Shown: positions 34,954 to 44,697 of the stretch, piece after piece
How the letters are laid out: each line of letters starts with the position of its first letter
How positions within the stretch are numbered: position 1 is the stretch's first letter
Source: Berghia stephanieae
Lineage: Eukaryota; Mollusca; Gastropoda; Nudibranchia; Aeolidiidae
Reading direction: 5' to 3'
Assembly (NCBI GenBank): GCA_034508935.3
Contig: CM067452.1
Span: 44,401,562 to 44,465,561 of the forward strand
Length of the DNA: 64,000 bases
The notes under the pieces: generated by a model
The model's input: only the letters and a program-made list of their open reading frames with translations
Databases searched by the model: none
Told to the model about the DNA's origin: nothing
Program-made: the position numbers and the translations under genes

Positions 34954-37705
34954 AACAAGATATGAAGTGAATAGAAAAGTGCCAGAAGACAATAGAGAAT
35001 AAAAAATTTTTTCGCGGCGGTGGTGGGGTTTGAACCTGCGACCTTATTGGTACGACAACTCCGCCTGGCAGGTGAGAGCGTGGCTCTACCGTGTGAGCTA
35101 TCCACGAACACAAAATATTCGTTTCAAACTCAAAGTCATTACTAGATCCCTCTCTCACCCACTTCTTGAGACCGCCGATTCGTTCGTACACCACCATCGC
35201 GAATAATTTTGACCAGCAGTTAAGCTTAATAGCCAATATTCTCAACACAAACATATAACATAGAAACGATTGAGACATTGAGTATGCTCCGGTGTATGGG
35301 GTGAATTTTTTAATTCAGAAAAGTGAGTGGAGCAGGCACTTATGTTGGTAACAACAAGATATGAAGTGAATAGAAAAGTGCCAGAAGACAATAGAGAATA
35401 AAAAATTTTTTCGCGGCGGTGGTGGGGTTTGAACCTGCGACCTTATTGGTACGACAACTCCGCCTGGCAGGTGAGAGCGTGGCTCTACCGTGTGAGCTAT
35501 CCACGAACACAAAATATTCGTTTCAAACTCAAAGTCATTACTAGATCCCTCTCTCACCCACTTCTTGAGACCGCCGATTCGTTCGTACACCACCATCGCG
35601 AATAATTTTGACCAGCAGTTAAGCTTAATAGCCAATATTCTCAACACAAACATATAACATAGAAACGATTGAGACATTGAGTATGCTCCGGTGTATGGGG
35701 TGAATTTTTTAATTCAGAAAAGTGAGTGGAGCAGGCACTTATGTTGGTAACAACAAGATATGAAGTGAATAGAAAAGTGCCAGAAGACAATAGAGAATAA
35801 AAAAATTTTTTTCGCGGCGGTGGTGGGGTTTGAACCTGCGACCTTATTGGTACGACAACTCCGCCTGGCAGGTGAGAGCGTGGCTCTACCGTGTGAGCTA
35901 TCCACGAACACAAAATATTCGTTTCAAACTCAAAGTCATTACTAGATCCCTCTCTCACCCACTTCTTGAGACCGCCGATTCGTTCGTACACCACCATCGC
36001 GAATAATTTTGACCAGCAGTTAAGCTTAATAGCCAATATTCTCAACACTGTTGTCATATCTTGTTGTTACCAACATAAGTGCCTGCTCCACTCACTTTTC
36101 TGAATTAAAAAATTCACCCCATACACCGGAGCATACTCAATGTCTCAATCGTTTCTATGTTATATGTTTGTGTTGAGAATATTGGCTATTAAGCTTAACT
36201 GCTGGTCAAAATTATTCGCGATGGTGGTGTACGAACGAATCGGCGGTCTCAAGAAGTGGGTGAGAGAGGGATCTAGTAATGACTTTGAGTTTGAAACGAA
36301 TATTTTGTGTTCGTGGATAGCTCACACGGTAGAGCCACGCTCTCACCTGCCAGGCGGAGTTGTCGTACCAATAAGGTCGCAGGTTCAAACCCCACCACCG
36401 CCGCGAAAAAATTTTTTATTCTCTATTGTCTTCTGGCACTTTTCTATTCACTTCATATCTTGTTGTTACCAACATAAGTGCCTGCTCCACTCACTTTTCT
36501 GAATTAAAAAATTCACCCCATACACCGGAGCATACTCAATGTCTCAATCGTTTCTATGTTATATGTTTGTGTTGAGAATATTGGCTATTAAGCTTAACTG
36601 CTGGTCAAAATTATTCGCGATGGTGGTGTACGAACGAATCGGCGGTCTCAAGAAGTGGGTGAGAGAGGGATCTAGTAATGACTTTGAGTTTGAAACGAAT
36701 ATTTTGTGTTCGTGGATAGCTCACACGGTAGAGCCACGCTCTCACCTGCCAGGCGGAGTTGTCGTACCAATAAGGTCGCAGGTTCAAACCCCACCACCGC
36801 CGCGAAAAAATTTTTTATTCTCTATTGTCTTCTGGCACTTTTCTATTCACTTCATATCTTGTTGTTACCAACATAAGTGCCTGCTCCACTCACTTTTCTG
36901 AATTAAAAAATTCACCCCATACACCGGAGCATACTCAATGTCTCAATCGTTTCTATGTTATATGTTTGTGTTGAGAATATTGGCTATTAAGCTTAACTGC
37001 TGGTCAAAATTATTCGCGATGGTGGTGTACGAACGAATCGGCGGTCTCAAGAAGTGGGTGAGAGAGGGATCTAGTAATGACTTTGAGTTTGAAACGAATA
37101 TTTTGTGTTCGTGGATAGCTCACACGGTAGAGCCACGCTCTCACCTGCCAGGCGGAGTTGTCGTACCAATAAGGTCGCAGGTTCAAACCCCACCACCGCC
37201 GCGAAAAAATTTTTTATTCTCTATTGTCTTCTGGCACTTTTCTATTCACTTCATATCTTGTTGTTACCAACATAAGTGCCTGCTCCACTCACTTTTCTGA
37301 ATTAAAAAATTCACCCCATACACCGGAGCATACTCAATGTCTCAATCGTTTCTATGTTATATGTTTGTGTTGAGAATATTGGCTATTAAGCTTAACTGCT
37401 GGTCAAAATTATTCGCGATGGTGGTGTACGAACGAATCGGCGGTCTCAAGAAGTGGGTGAGAGAGGGATCTAGTAATGACTTTGAGTTTGAAACGAATAT
37501 TTTGTGTTCGTGGATAGCTCACACGGTAGAGCCACGCTCTCACCTGCCAGGCGGAGTTGTCGTACCAATAAGGTCGCAGGTTCAAACCCCACCACCGCCG
37601 CGAAAAAATTTTTTATTCTCTATTGTCTTCTGGCACTTTTCTATTCACTTCATATCTTGTTGTTACCAACATAAGTGCCTGCTCCACTCACTTTTCTGAA
37701 TTAAA
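34954..37705. repeat. Palindromic tandem array of seven SINE-1 units
   Basis: Units of exactly 399 bp: three on the minus strand (CAAGATATG at 34956, 35355 and 35754), then a head-to-head switch at about 36049-36054, then four on the plus strand (tRNA-like parts at 36310, 36709, 37108 and 37507). The units are almost identical to each other. AAACATCGTAAAC flanks the whole array (34941-34953 and 37706-37718), a 13-bp duplication as left by target-primed insertion. The two halves form an inverted repeat with arms of more than 1 kb and almost no spacer. The repeated 120-codon frames inside are not genes. Confidence 0.92.
36310..36407 (+). ncRNA. tRNA-like promoter segment of SINE-1 (representative)
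   Basis: A 98-nt segment starts TTCGTGG and ends CCGCGAA, which pair as a 7-bp acceptor stem with one G-U. A 4-bp D stem (GCTC/GAGC) and an A-box TAGCTCACACGGTAGAGC follow, and the B-box GGTTCAAACCC is perfect. The anticodon region (around CTGCCAG) has about five extra bases and a weak stem, and the T stem is poor. It is therefore a pol III promoter relic rather than a working tRNA. Identical copies: 36709-36806, 37108-37205 and 37507-37604 (plus), and 35011-35108, 35410-35507 and 35811-35908 (minus). Confidence 0.8.
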
Positions 37706-37800
37706 AAACATCGTAAACGTAATGCGATCGTTCTATTTCCGTTTCCTTTTTACCGCACGTTTATATCGTTGATAGCAAGTGAGTAATCGAATTCAGAAAA

Positions 37801-38049
37801 ATGGCATTCCCGTACCTCACGAGTTTGTTGCGTGGCGCTAGAAATGATGTTTTGGAGAGTGGTGTAGACGATGAAGAGGATTTTGGAAATGAAAGCGATA
37901 TCGAACTAGAAAGAGAAGATGTAAACGATGGTGGGGATGGACAAGACGAGGCGTTAGCACCCGATCAAGGTGATTCGGACACTGAATCGGAGTCCGAGAT
38001 TGACGAAAATGACGGGAATGGGGGTGCGGGGAACGAGTTTTTTTTTTAA
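37801..38049 (+). pseudogene. piggyBac transposase N-terminal remnant
   Basis: An 82-codon frame starts MAFPYLTSLLRGARND, followed by about 55 residues rich in Asp, Glu and Gly. It ends in a T-run beyond which only element 3' sequence remains. PiggyBac transposases typically have an acidic, disordered N-terminus before the DDD catalytic core. No core residues are present, so it cannot act as a transposase. Confidence 0.6.
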
Positions 38050-38276
38050 TATTTTTTTTTCCCAATTTATTGAAATCAAAACATGTCATGTTATATATCA
38101 TTTGAAAGCAAATTTATCTGGCTATAAAAAGGAATTAAAATTATAATTTTATGTCATTTGGTTCTCGTTTAATAATTTTTAAACTTTGTGTTGGTATTTT
38201 TTTGTTAAGAGTTATGCCCCTTACACTGGGCCTCGGGGGAATTTTTTTTAGTAAACACCGGGCCTCTATGGGTTAA

Positions 38277-38777
38277 AATTGGCTACAGTTGGGATCACGA
38301 CGGGTTTGGAAAGTGAAAAAATAATTTAACGAAGGATGTGTGAAAATACCCAGGGAAGTGTTCAGACACGCCTTTTATAAAAAGCGTCGCTTAGTCTTGG
38401 CAATATATACATCGTTAATATAAACGGTCCCATGAGCTATGCGTATCGCTGTGGAACACTCCTAATTACTTTACGGTCATGGACTACGATTTGTGAATTC
38501 TTTCTTTTTTATTTCTTTCTTTCTTTCTTTCCTTTTTTTAAATATTTGAATTTGACAAATTGACTGATTTCAGTTAATTGACTGAGAAGTTACAGGTCTA
38601 AATTATTGATATTGGTGTGTACTAAGAATCCTCCAAATGATATTTTTTTTTGCTATTAGTATTGATATGCAGCTACAGTCAAAAGACATGACTGCATTGT
38701 ATGTAATCCATCTCATTTCATTTTTGTTATTATTCTTTTAGAGATAAGATGTTAGAATTATTTCGATCAAGTGGGGG
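38277..38777. other. Unassigned intronic sequence
   Basis: AT-rich. No feature recognised. Confidence 0.4.
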
Positions 38778-38984
38778 TGTTGACCTATTGACCTTATAAT
38801 TCGTTTAAATTAATTTGAGTTAATTCCCTTATGCCCTGTGAGCTCTCCTCGTTTATAAGAATAAAAGGAGGCTACTAGAGATCACTTCAGTTTGTTGTGT
38901 TCCCTCCAAAAAGAGAAGCAGTGTCAGTGTCTTTCTTCATTTTTTATATGTAAACCACCATCGAACTTAAACATGGCCTCAACA
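38778..38984 (+). mobile_element. Copia B-type solo LTR
   Basis: 207 bp, TGTTGACC to CAACA, differing from the copia B 5' LTR at about two positions. No primer-binding site or gag follows; an A-rich run starts at once. No 5-bp duplication is visible (GGGGG to the left, AAAAA to the right). Confidence 0.85.
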
Positions 38985-39182
38985 AAAAAAAGAAGCGAAA
39001 ACAAATAACGAAGAAAAAAAAAGCGAAACTTGAGAAATGTTGCAGCTTTGCCTGGGCCCAAACCTAGGGAAGCTACTCTCTATAGATAATGATCCTTTAA
39101 TAAAATCTTTGTAACAACGCTATTCAGTCATTTCATTTCTCAAGTCAAATAAATCGAGTCACTTACACTTCCAACTTCAGTC

Positions 39183-39335
39183 ATGGATCGTTTCGTCAAA
39201 AAATCTTCAAATAAGGACACAAAGTGCGGCAAATTTTTTGGGCAAATTTTGGGCTTTTTGGCAAATTTTGGGGGTTTTTTGGGCAAATTTTAGGTTTAAG
39301 GTCCCAATTTGGCAAAAAATGCAGATGACAGACAC
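39183..39335 (+). mobile_element. hAT-like debris with GCAAATTTTGGG repeats
   Basis: ATG at 39183 opens MDRFVKKSSNKDTK, a start typical of hAT transposases. It then runs into five repeats of GGCAAATTTT. Similar debris borders copia B at 25.1 kb and lies at 18.5 kb. Confidence 0.35.
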
Positions 39336-40264
39336 ACAAACACTTCAATCTTCACTCTTTTTCCCTCCTGCCAGATACGCATTTTTATGATTTTTTTCAA
39401 AGTTTGAAGTTTGAAGTTAAAAACTTTAAATTGATAAAAAAAATCAAGAAAAATTTGAAAATTTGGACTATTCTAGTATCAAAAGAAAGTTTAAAATCTC
39501 AGCTTTAAAATGATGTATACGAAAGCAAGATTTATAGCTTTGCGTTCACCAGCCAACTGAAAACGAAACTACAACTACAACATTTGCTGTATTCACTTCA
39601 CTCATACGCCGGCTCAGGCAAGGAGCACAATCGCTGATATTTCGTAACTTCGTGTTGAAATTGACAATTTTGGCTTTGTCAGCTACTTTGGGGCAAATTA
39701 TTTCTTTTTTACTTAGAGTTTAGCTCAGGAAAAAAATACACATATTGTTTATAAAAAGATGTGTATTGTTAGAAAGATACAGAGGTCTGGGTTGAATATT
39801 TATGAAAATACGGCATTTTGAAAATGGACAAAGGTTGCTTTCAAAGCAGCCCAAATTTGGGCAATTTTCTACAAAATTCGAAATAACATATCTTTTTAAA
39901 TTTTTAACCAATTTTAATAATTTTTATACCATTTTAATCAGGATAAAAAATTCTACCTATTGAATGCAACTTAAAGACAACAATTATATAATCTAAATTT
40001 GGGTTTTCCGTACCTACTCCCATAATCCAGAATCAATGCACACAAACAGTCGATCTTCCCCAGTACCATTTGCGGATGGAAATAGCATTCCTGAAAATGT
40101 CAGAGCTACCAATAACCCAACAATATTCTATAGTTATTTAAAAGGTGACCAGTTTAAAACCAATGAATAGATAGTAGATCAGTGCCACCCCACTACACCA
40201 AGTTACGTCAATCTTTATCACATGAAGCTGAAACTATTTTGGATTGGATTGAAGTTCAACTCAC
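39336..40264. other. Unassigned intronic sequence
   Basis: AT-rich. No repeat family or exon recognised. Confidence 0.45.
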
Positions 40265-40458
40265 CTTGCAATTCTTTAACGTTCATTAAATATGAGACAG
40301 CAGTTCCAAAAGGATTGGTTGCTTTGCATTGATAGTAGCCCATGTAACTAGAAGAGACCTTTGGAATTTCAAGTGTGCCTTCCAATGAACCGATTGGATC
40401 ATACTTCCATCTTTCATCATTGTTTTTTATTTGGACTCCATCTTTATACCAGGCGATA
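40265..40458 (-). CDS. Gene 1 exon, second half of Ig domain 1 (L1CAM-type)
   Basis: A 194-bp exon with acceptor TTTCTATTCCACTCAG and donor GTGAGT. It completes an Asn codon begun in the upstream exon, giving GIPEPN then IAWYKDGVQI with the core Trp of the Ig fold. GTLEIPKVSSSYMGYYQCKA follows with the F-strand Tyr-x-Cys, then TNPFGTAVSYLMNVKELQ. The ending matches Ig1 of L1-family proteins (GxYxCxAxNxxGTAxS). It leaves phase 1 and joins the Ig2 exon at 17688-17861 in frame. Only 528 bp of intron separate it from the exon upstream. Confidence 0.88.
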
Positions 40459-40812
40459 CTGAGTGGAATAGAAACAAGTGTGACTCACTTCCTATTACAT
40501 CCGGGTTGTCTTTATGCTAAGAATTCAATCTATTGTTATTCAAATACAGGAAACTTCACTTTTCATTTTTTATTGAGAAGAGTGAATATCATCTCTAAAA
40601 CTGTCCAACTAAACTGTACTAGACTGAGGCAATCAGTCACATTTGAGACCCCAAAAAAGATGGTAAGACTTAAACTGACTAGAAATGTGAAATTTTAAAT
40701 CATCTTTTTTTGGGGTATCAGCTTGAATCCATAATAGCATTTTGAGAAAGTTGGAGACAAATATGGACCAAATGTGACCGATTGCCTCGCCAAGTACAGC
40801 TGACACCAGACA

Positions 40813-40955
40813 ATCCACTAAATGTGCTCAAAGTACTTAATAAGGGGTCCCTGGCCAATAGAAACACTTAAACAAGTAAGACGAGATATGATGCCCGTTA
40901 GGTGATATTACACTTTTTTTCAGACAGAGACAACGCTGTTAACAAAAAGTTAGTA
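40813..40955 (-). mobile_element. SINE-2 fragment (3' half)
   Basis: CCACTAAATGTGCTCAAAG through GACAACGCTGTTAAC, lacking the tRNA-like 5' part. It sits in the short intron between the two Ig1 exons of gene 1. Confidence 0.75.
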
Positions 40956-40986
40956 TATAAGTATAAGTAATACATCATGCATTTAC

Positions 40987-41083
40987 TTTGGTTCAGGAAT
41001 CCCTTTTGCTTTACAATTCAATCTTGCGTTTATATCATACCGACCCAAGTATAAGGTTTTTGCAGTTCTTGGCTTGATTATTT
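40987..41083 (-). CDS. Gene 1 exon, first half of Ig domain 1 (L1CAM-type)
   Basis: The exon encodes IIKPRTAKTLYLGRYDINAR, then LNCKAKGIPEP with the B-strand Cys of Ig1, and ends at donor GTAAAT (phase 2). I chose the acceptor CTGGACTCCCCAG (exon from 41083, 97 bp) because it gives phase 1 and joins the signal-peptide exon in frame (CTKPE-E-IIKPR). A second acceptor 14 bp upstream (ATTATTATAG, exon from 41097) is also plausible, but it would not match the signal exon without an extra micro-exon. Homology to L1-family Ig1 (PPxIxxxP...LxCxAxGxPxP) is clear. Confidence 0.82.
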
Positions 41084-41197
41084 CTGGGGAGTCCAGCCTA
41101 TAATAATGAAGGAAGTTATGAACATTTCATTTAAAACAATCACAATTTAAAATGTTTAAAAAGGTGAGGTTTTACATAGCACAATATTATTATCAAC

Positions 41198-41461
41198 TAA
41201 GCGTACTCAAAGCCCTTTAGAATGGGTCCCTGACCAACAACATGTAACATAGAACAAGACACAACACGTGCAATATTACAACTTTTTCCGACAGAAACAA
41301 CGCAGTTAACGGCCAGGTGATCATTTGGATCTGAGTACAGTGAGAGAATGTGAGTAAAGAGCCTTTTCTAAGGACTCAACTATGTGCCAAGCGAAGATCG
41401 AACCCAGGACCTTCCCATTCAAAAGCAAATGCCATACCACAAGACAACATAGCCGCACAAT
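41198..41461 (-). mobile_element. SINE-2 copy
   Basis: From the GCGTACTCAAAGCCCTTTAG 3' part to the tRNA-like 5' part, with the B-box complement ATCGAACCCAGGACC and the D-arm complement ATACCACAAGACAACAT. Moderately diverged. Confidence 0.8.
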
Positions 41462-41498
41462 ATAACAAGAGAAGACAGGTTTATTGTGTCATACACAT

Positions 41499-41792
<294 letters not shown>

Positions 41793-41799
41793 TAGGGTT

Positions 41800-42560
41800 A
41801 GGGATCAACATTCAACATTGTTCCAAACAGTCGATGTAAAATGTTTATCCTCAAGCACAGACTCACTGGCAAATCTACAAAAGATAAACTACTTTTTACA
41901 CGCTGATAAATGAATATCTTGAAAACTACTTTTTACACGCTTATATATGAGTAACCTGTCAACCTTTGTCATTTCAGGGTACTTTTTACACGCTGATAAA
42001 TTAGCAACTTGCAAACCGTTTTTATTTCAGGCCAATTCTATCATTCGTTGACTCGGAATTTATATGAAGAAAATCTGCTAAGTCGTAATACTCAGTCCTT
42101 GTTTTACATTTGATTTTCATTGCAAGCATAATTTAATCTACACAAATCTAGCATATCCACAACAAAAATTGATGACATAATCTTTAATCTCTCTTGATAC
42201 TATCACATAACAATAATCGCATCCGCAACAAAAAATGATGATGTAATAAAGTTGTCTGGATTCTATTAAGCAATGATAATCTTTCAAATCAATTCTTTTA
42301 CAATACAGGCTTGGGGATCAACATTGTTCACACAAGCCAATGTTACATTTTTATCACCAAACACAGAAGTACCGGCAAATCGAAATATTACATACAGCTT
42401 GGATCAACATTGTCCCAAAGCAATGTACATTTATCACCAAACACAAAGTACGGCAATCGAATATACAACAGTTGGTGGGATCAACATTGTTCCACAAAGC
42501 CAATGTTACATTTTTATCACCAAACACAGAAGTACCGGCAAATCGAAATATTACAATACA
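41800..42560. repeat. Degenerate ~85-bp tandem repeat region
   Basis: GGATCAACATTGT with CAATGTTACATTTTTATCAC and AGAAGTACCGGCAAATCG recurs at about 42316, 42402 and 42480, with an older copy at about 41806. TACTTTTTACACGCT repeats three times between 41890 and 42000. Confidence 0.8.
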
Positions 42561-43095
42561 GTAGTATAATAGATGACTGCATGTTCCTAATTGCTCTATT
42601 TATCCACAAATATTGCAGATAATAATGATGATGATGATGATAATAATAGTAATAGTATAGTAATAATAATATTAATATTTGATTACAGACTGACTTAAGG
42701 CCCTTTAATTCGCAATCATCCAATCTGGAGGCCTGGGTAGTCTACCTTTGTATTTCTATTTCTTGTGTCCAGATGGGGGGAAAAGATTATTCATTGCTTT
42801 ATTAGCTGGTATATTTTCTTCTCTTCTGAGTTTACATTATATCCAAACAGTCACAATCTTGCCTCCAGAATTGGAATATATAAGTCTTTCAGTGCACTTT
42901 CCGTACAGTGTTTTGTTGCTGATTTTTGTGGAGAATTGGATATTCAGGAGTCTTTTATGTTGTGTCTTTTTTTTTTCAATCTGTCAAATTTTTGTTCTTC
43001 AGTTTCGGTCAGTGACCAAGTTCCACATCTCTATACTGGCACTGATTTGAAAGGGTTGTGTATAATTTGATTTTAGTTTTCATTTTAATTTTACC
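42561..43095. other. Intronic sequence with an unassigned 101-codon frame
   Basis: The plus-strand frame at 42765-43070 shows no family, signal or splice support. A short ATG/AAT-rich tract lies at 42620-42680. Probably non-coding. Confidence 0.4.
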
Positions 43096-43109
43096 TTTTC
43101 TAATCCAGA

Positions 43110-43226
43110 AGAAGGAAGAAGAAAAAGAAAAAGAAGAAGAAGAAGAAGAAGAGAGAAAACAACAACAACAACAACAACAACAACAAAACCAAAAAAATTA
43201 AAAAACATTTTTAAATAATAATAATA

Positions 43227-43306
<80 letters not shown>

Positions 43307-43425
43307 TATAATATAATAATATAATATAATAATAATAATATATAATAATAATAATAATAAATAATAATAATAATAATAATAATAATATATAATAAATAAT
43401 AATTAATAATAATAATAATGATAAT
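43110..43425. repeat. Compound (GAA)n(CAA)n(TAA)n tract
   Basis: GAA repeats, then ACA repeats, then a long interrupted AAT tract. Confidence 0.95.
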
Positions 43426-43599
43426 ATCAAAAGTTGGATATTATTTGGTGAGTCACATTTATACACTTGCATGTCACCTGCATAAAGATGGGAAGATATA
43501 TCATTTTTAACAACATTTCAGACAGTTGCTGAATGTACATTGTAAAGAACACAGGTCCAAGAACTGATCCTTGAGGTAAAAATACAAAAAACTTGAACT

Positions 43600-43878
43600 T
43601 TTATGTAGTGCAATATCCACTAAACGTGCTCAAAGCGCTTTACAAAGTGTCCCTGGCCAACAGCAAAATGTCTGTTAGGCGATATTACAATTCAATTGTT
43701 TCTGACAGAGACAACGGCGTTAACGACCAGGTACTCATTTTACACCCGAGTACAGTGAGAGAATGGGAGTATAAAGCCTTATCCAAGGACTCAACTATAC
43801 GTATGCCTAGCAAGGCTTGAACCCAGGACTGTCCAATCCGAAAGCGAGTGTCATACCACTAGACCACATAGCTGCACA
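43600..43878 (-). mobile_element. SINE-2 copy, near full length
   Basis: Runs from the 3' end (GTGCAATATCCACTAAACGT) to the tRNA-like 5' end (complement: TCATACCACTAGACCACATA), with the B-box complement GGCTTGAACCCAGGAC. Confidence 0.85.
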
Positions 43879-43955
43879 AGGTAAACCAAATTTCAAAGAC
43901 ATTCATAAGATGTTGCTTTATTAAACTGAATTACTTGTTTTCTGTTACTTAAGTA

Positions 43956-44130
43956 AGAGACATGATACATGTTAGGCAATATAACAAATTTTTTTTTTCG
44001 ACACAGACAATGCTGTTAAAGGCCAGGTACTCATTTTTACACCTGAATACGATGAAAAAATATGCGCCACTCAGAGCGGGATTTGAACCCAGGACATTCT
44101 GATCATACTGCAAGACTACATAGTGGTACA
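43956..44130 (-). mobile_element. SINE-2 fragment, diverged
   Basis: Retains GTTAGGCAATATAAC, GACAATGCTGTTAAAGGCC and the tRNA-like complement GGATTTGAACCCAGGAC. Confidence 0.75.
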
Positions 44131-44169
44131 GTGAGAAAACAGTGAATTATTATACGATTCAAGATCATG

Positions 44170-44402
44170 ATTTTTTTTCCTTCTCTTTTTGAGTTTATCC
44201 AATTGCATTACATCCATTTATAAAAGACTACTAGTATTACATTCATTGTTTTTTTTTCTCCTTCTCTCTTGAGTTTATCCAATTGCAGTACATCCATTTA
44301 TAAAAGACTACTAGTATTACATCCAATGTTTTTTTTCTCCTTCTCTCTTTGAGTTTATCCAATTGCATTACATCCATTATAAAAGACTACTAGTATTACA
44401 AC
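44170..44402. repeat. 80-bp tandem repeat, 3 units
   Basis: GAGTTTATCCAATTGCA starts at 44191, 44271 and 44351, each followed by AAAAGACTACTAGTATTACA. It lies in the first intron of gene 1, close to the signal-peptide exon. Confidence 0.9.
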
Positions 44403-44471
44403 GGATGTTTGGAGACAAAAAACTTTGAAGAATATCATTGTCTATAGATCCATTTACAAATCCAGGCTTAC

Positions 44472-44562
44472 CTTCAGGTTTGGTGCATATGGTACAAGAG
44501 CAAAGGATGGACAATGTTATCAGACATGGGAATAAGAAGGTCCCTGGGGCCTGTGATGTCAT
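44472..44562 (-). CDS. Gene 1 signal-peptide exon
   Basis: ATG at 44562 opens a 91-bp coding stretch reading MTSQAPGTFLFPCLITLSIL, then CSCTICTKPE. This is a short polar start, a hydrophobic core and a small-residue cleavage region, as in a secretory signal peptide. The donor is GAAG/GTAAGC (phase 1). Upstream of the ATG lies a strong acceptor-like tract (TTTTTTTCTTTCTTGTGCAAG), so the 5' UTR probably begins in an earlier exon not identified here. Assignment to gene 1 rests on strand, position and frame match with the Ig1 exon at 40987-41083. Confidence 0.7.
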
Positions 44563-44697
44563 CTTGCACAAGAAAGAAAAAAAGATATGAATCCATGCTC
44601 TTACAAGATGATATCTCTTGTCAAATAATTCAATGCATCGATAAAAATAAGTTGGCTGGAATGTCACGGGGAGAGATGAAGTAGAAGACAAAGAACA

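Larger units (their letters stand above)
34802..38272 (+). mobile_element. Internally deleted piggyBac relic, split by a SINE array
   Basis: TTAA at 34798-34801 and at 38273-38276 flanks perfect 14-bp inverted ends CCCATAGAGGCCCG / CGGGCCTCTATGGG. A TTAA duplication and CCC-starting termini are the piggyBac signature. GAGGCCCG-type words recur just inside the left end. The right part keeps an 82-codon frame (37801-38049) that is strongly acidic, like piggyBac transposase N-termini. The catalytic domain is gone, so the relic was about 0.72 kb before the 2.75-kb SINE array (34954-37705) landed in it. It lies in the 22-kb intron of gene 1. Confidence 0.88.
17862..40264 (-). other. 22.4-kb intron of gene 1
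   Basis: The intron is defined by a donor GTGAGT at 40264-40259 and an acceptor ending at 17862, with phases that match (leftover G plus TC gives Val). It holds both copia fossils, the solo LTR, the 29.7-32.4 kb candidate transposon and the piggyBac/SINE nest. No other host exon was seen inside it. Confidence 0.75.

Noticed and set aside
35315-37699. Six near-identical ~120-codon frames starting MSQSFLCYMFVL
   Set aside because: They lie inside the 399-bp SINE-1 units, cross the tRNA-like segment and follow the unit period, so they are a by-product of the repeat and not a protein family.
34954-37705. A CRISPR-like array or a true tRNA gene cluster
   Set aside because: The unit is 399 bp with no unique spacers, and the tRNA-like part has a faulty anticodon arm and T stem.
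42765-43070. 101-codon plus-strand frame
   Set aside because: No recognisable domain; overlapping frames are open too, and it sits in the first intron of gene 1 on the opposite strand.
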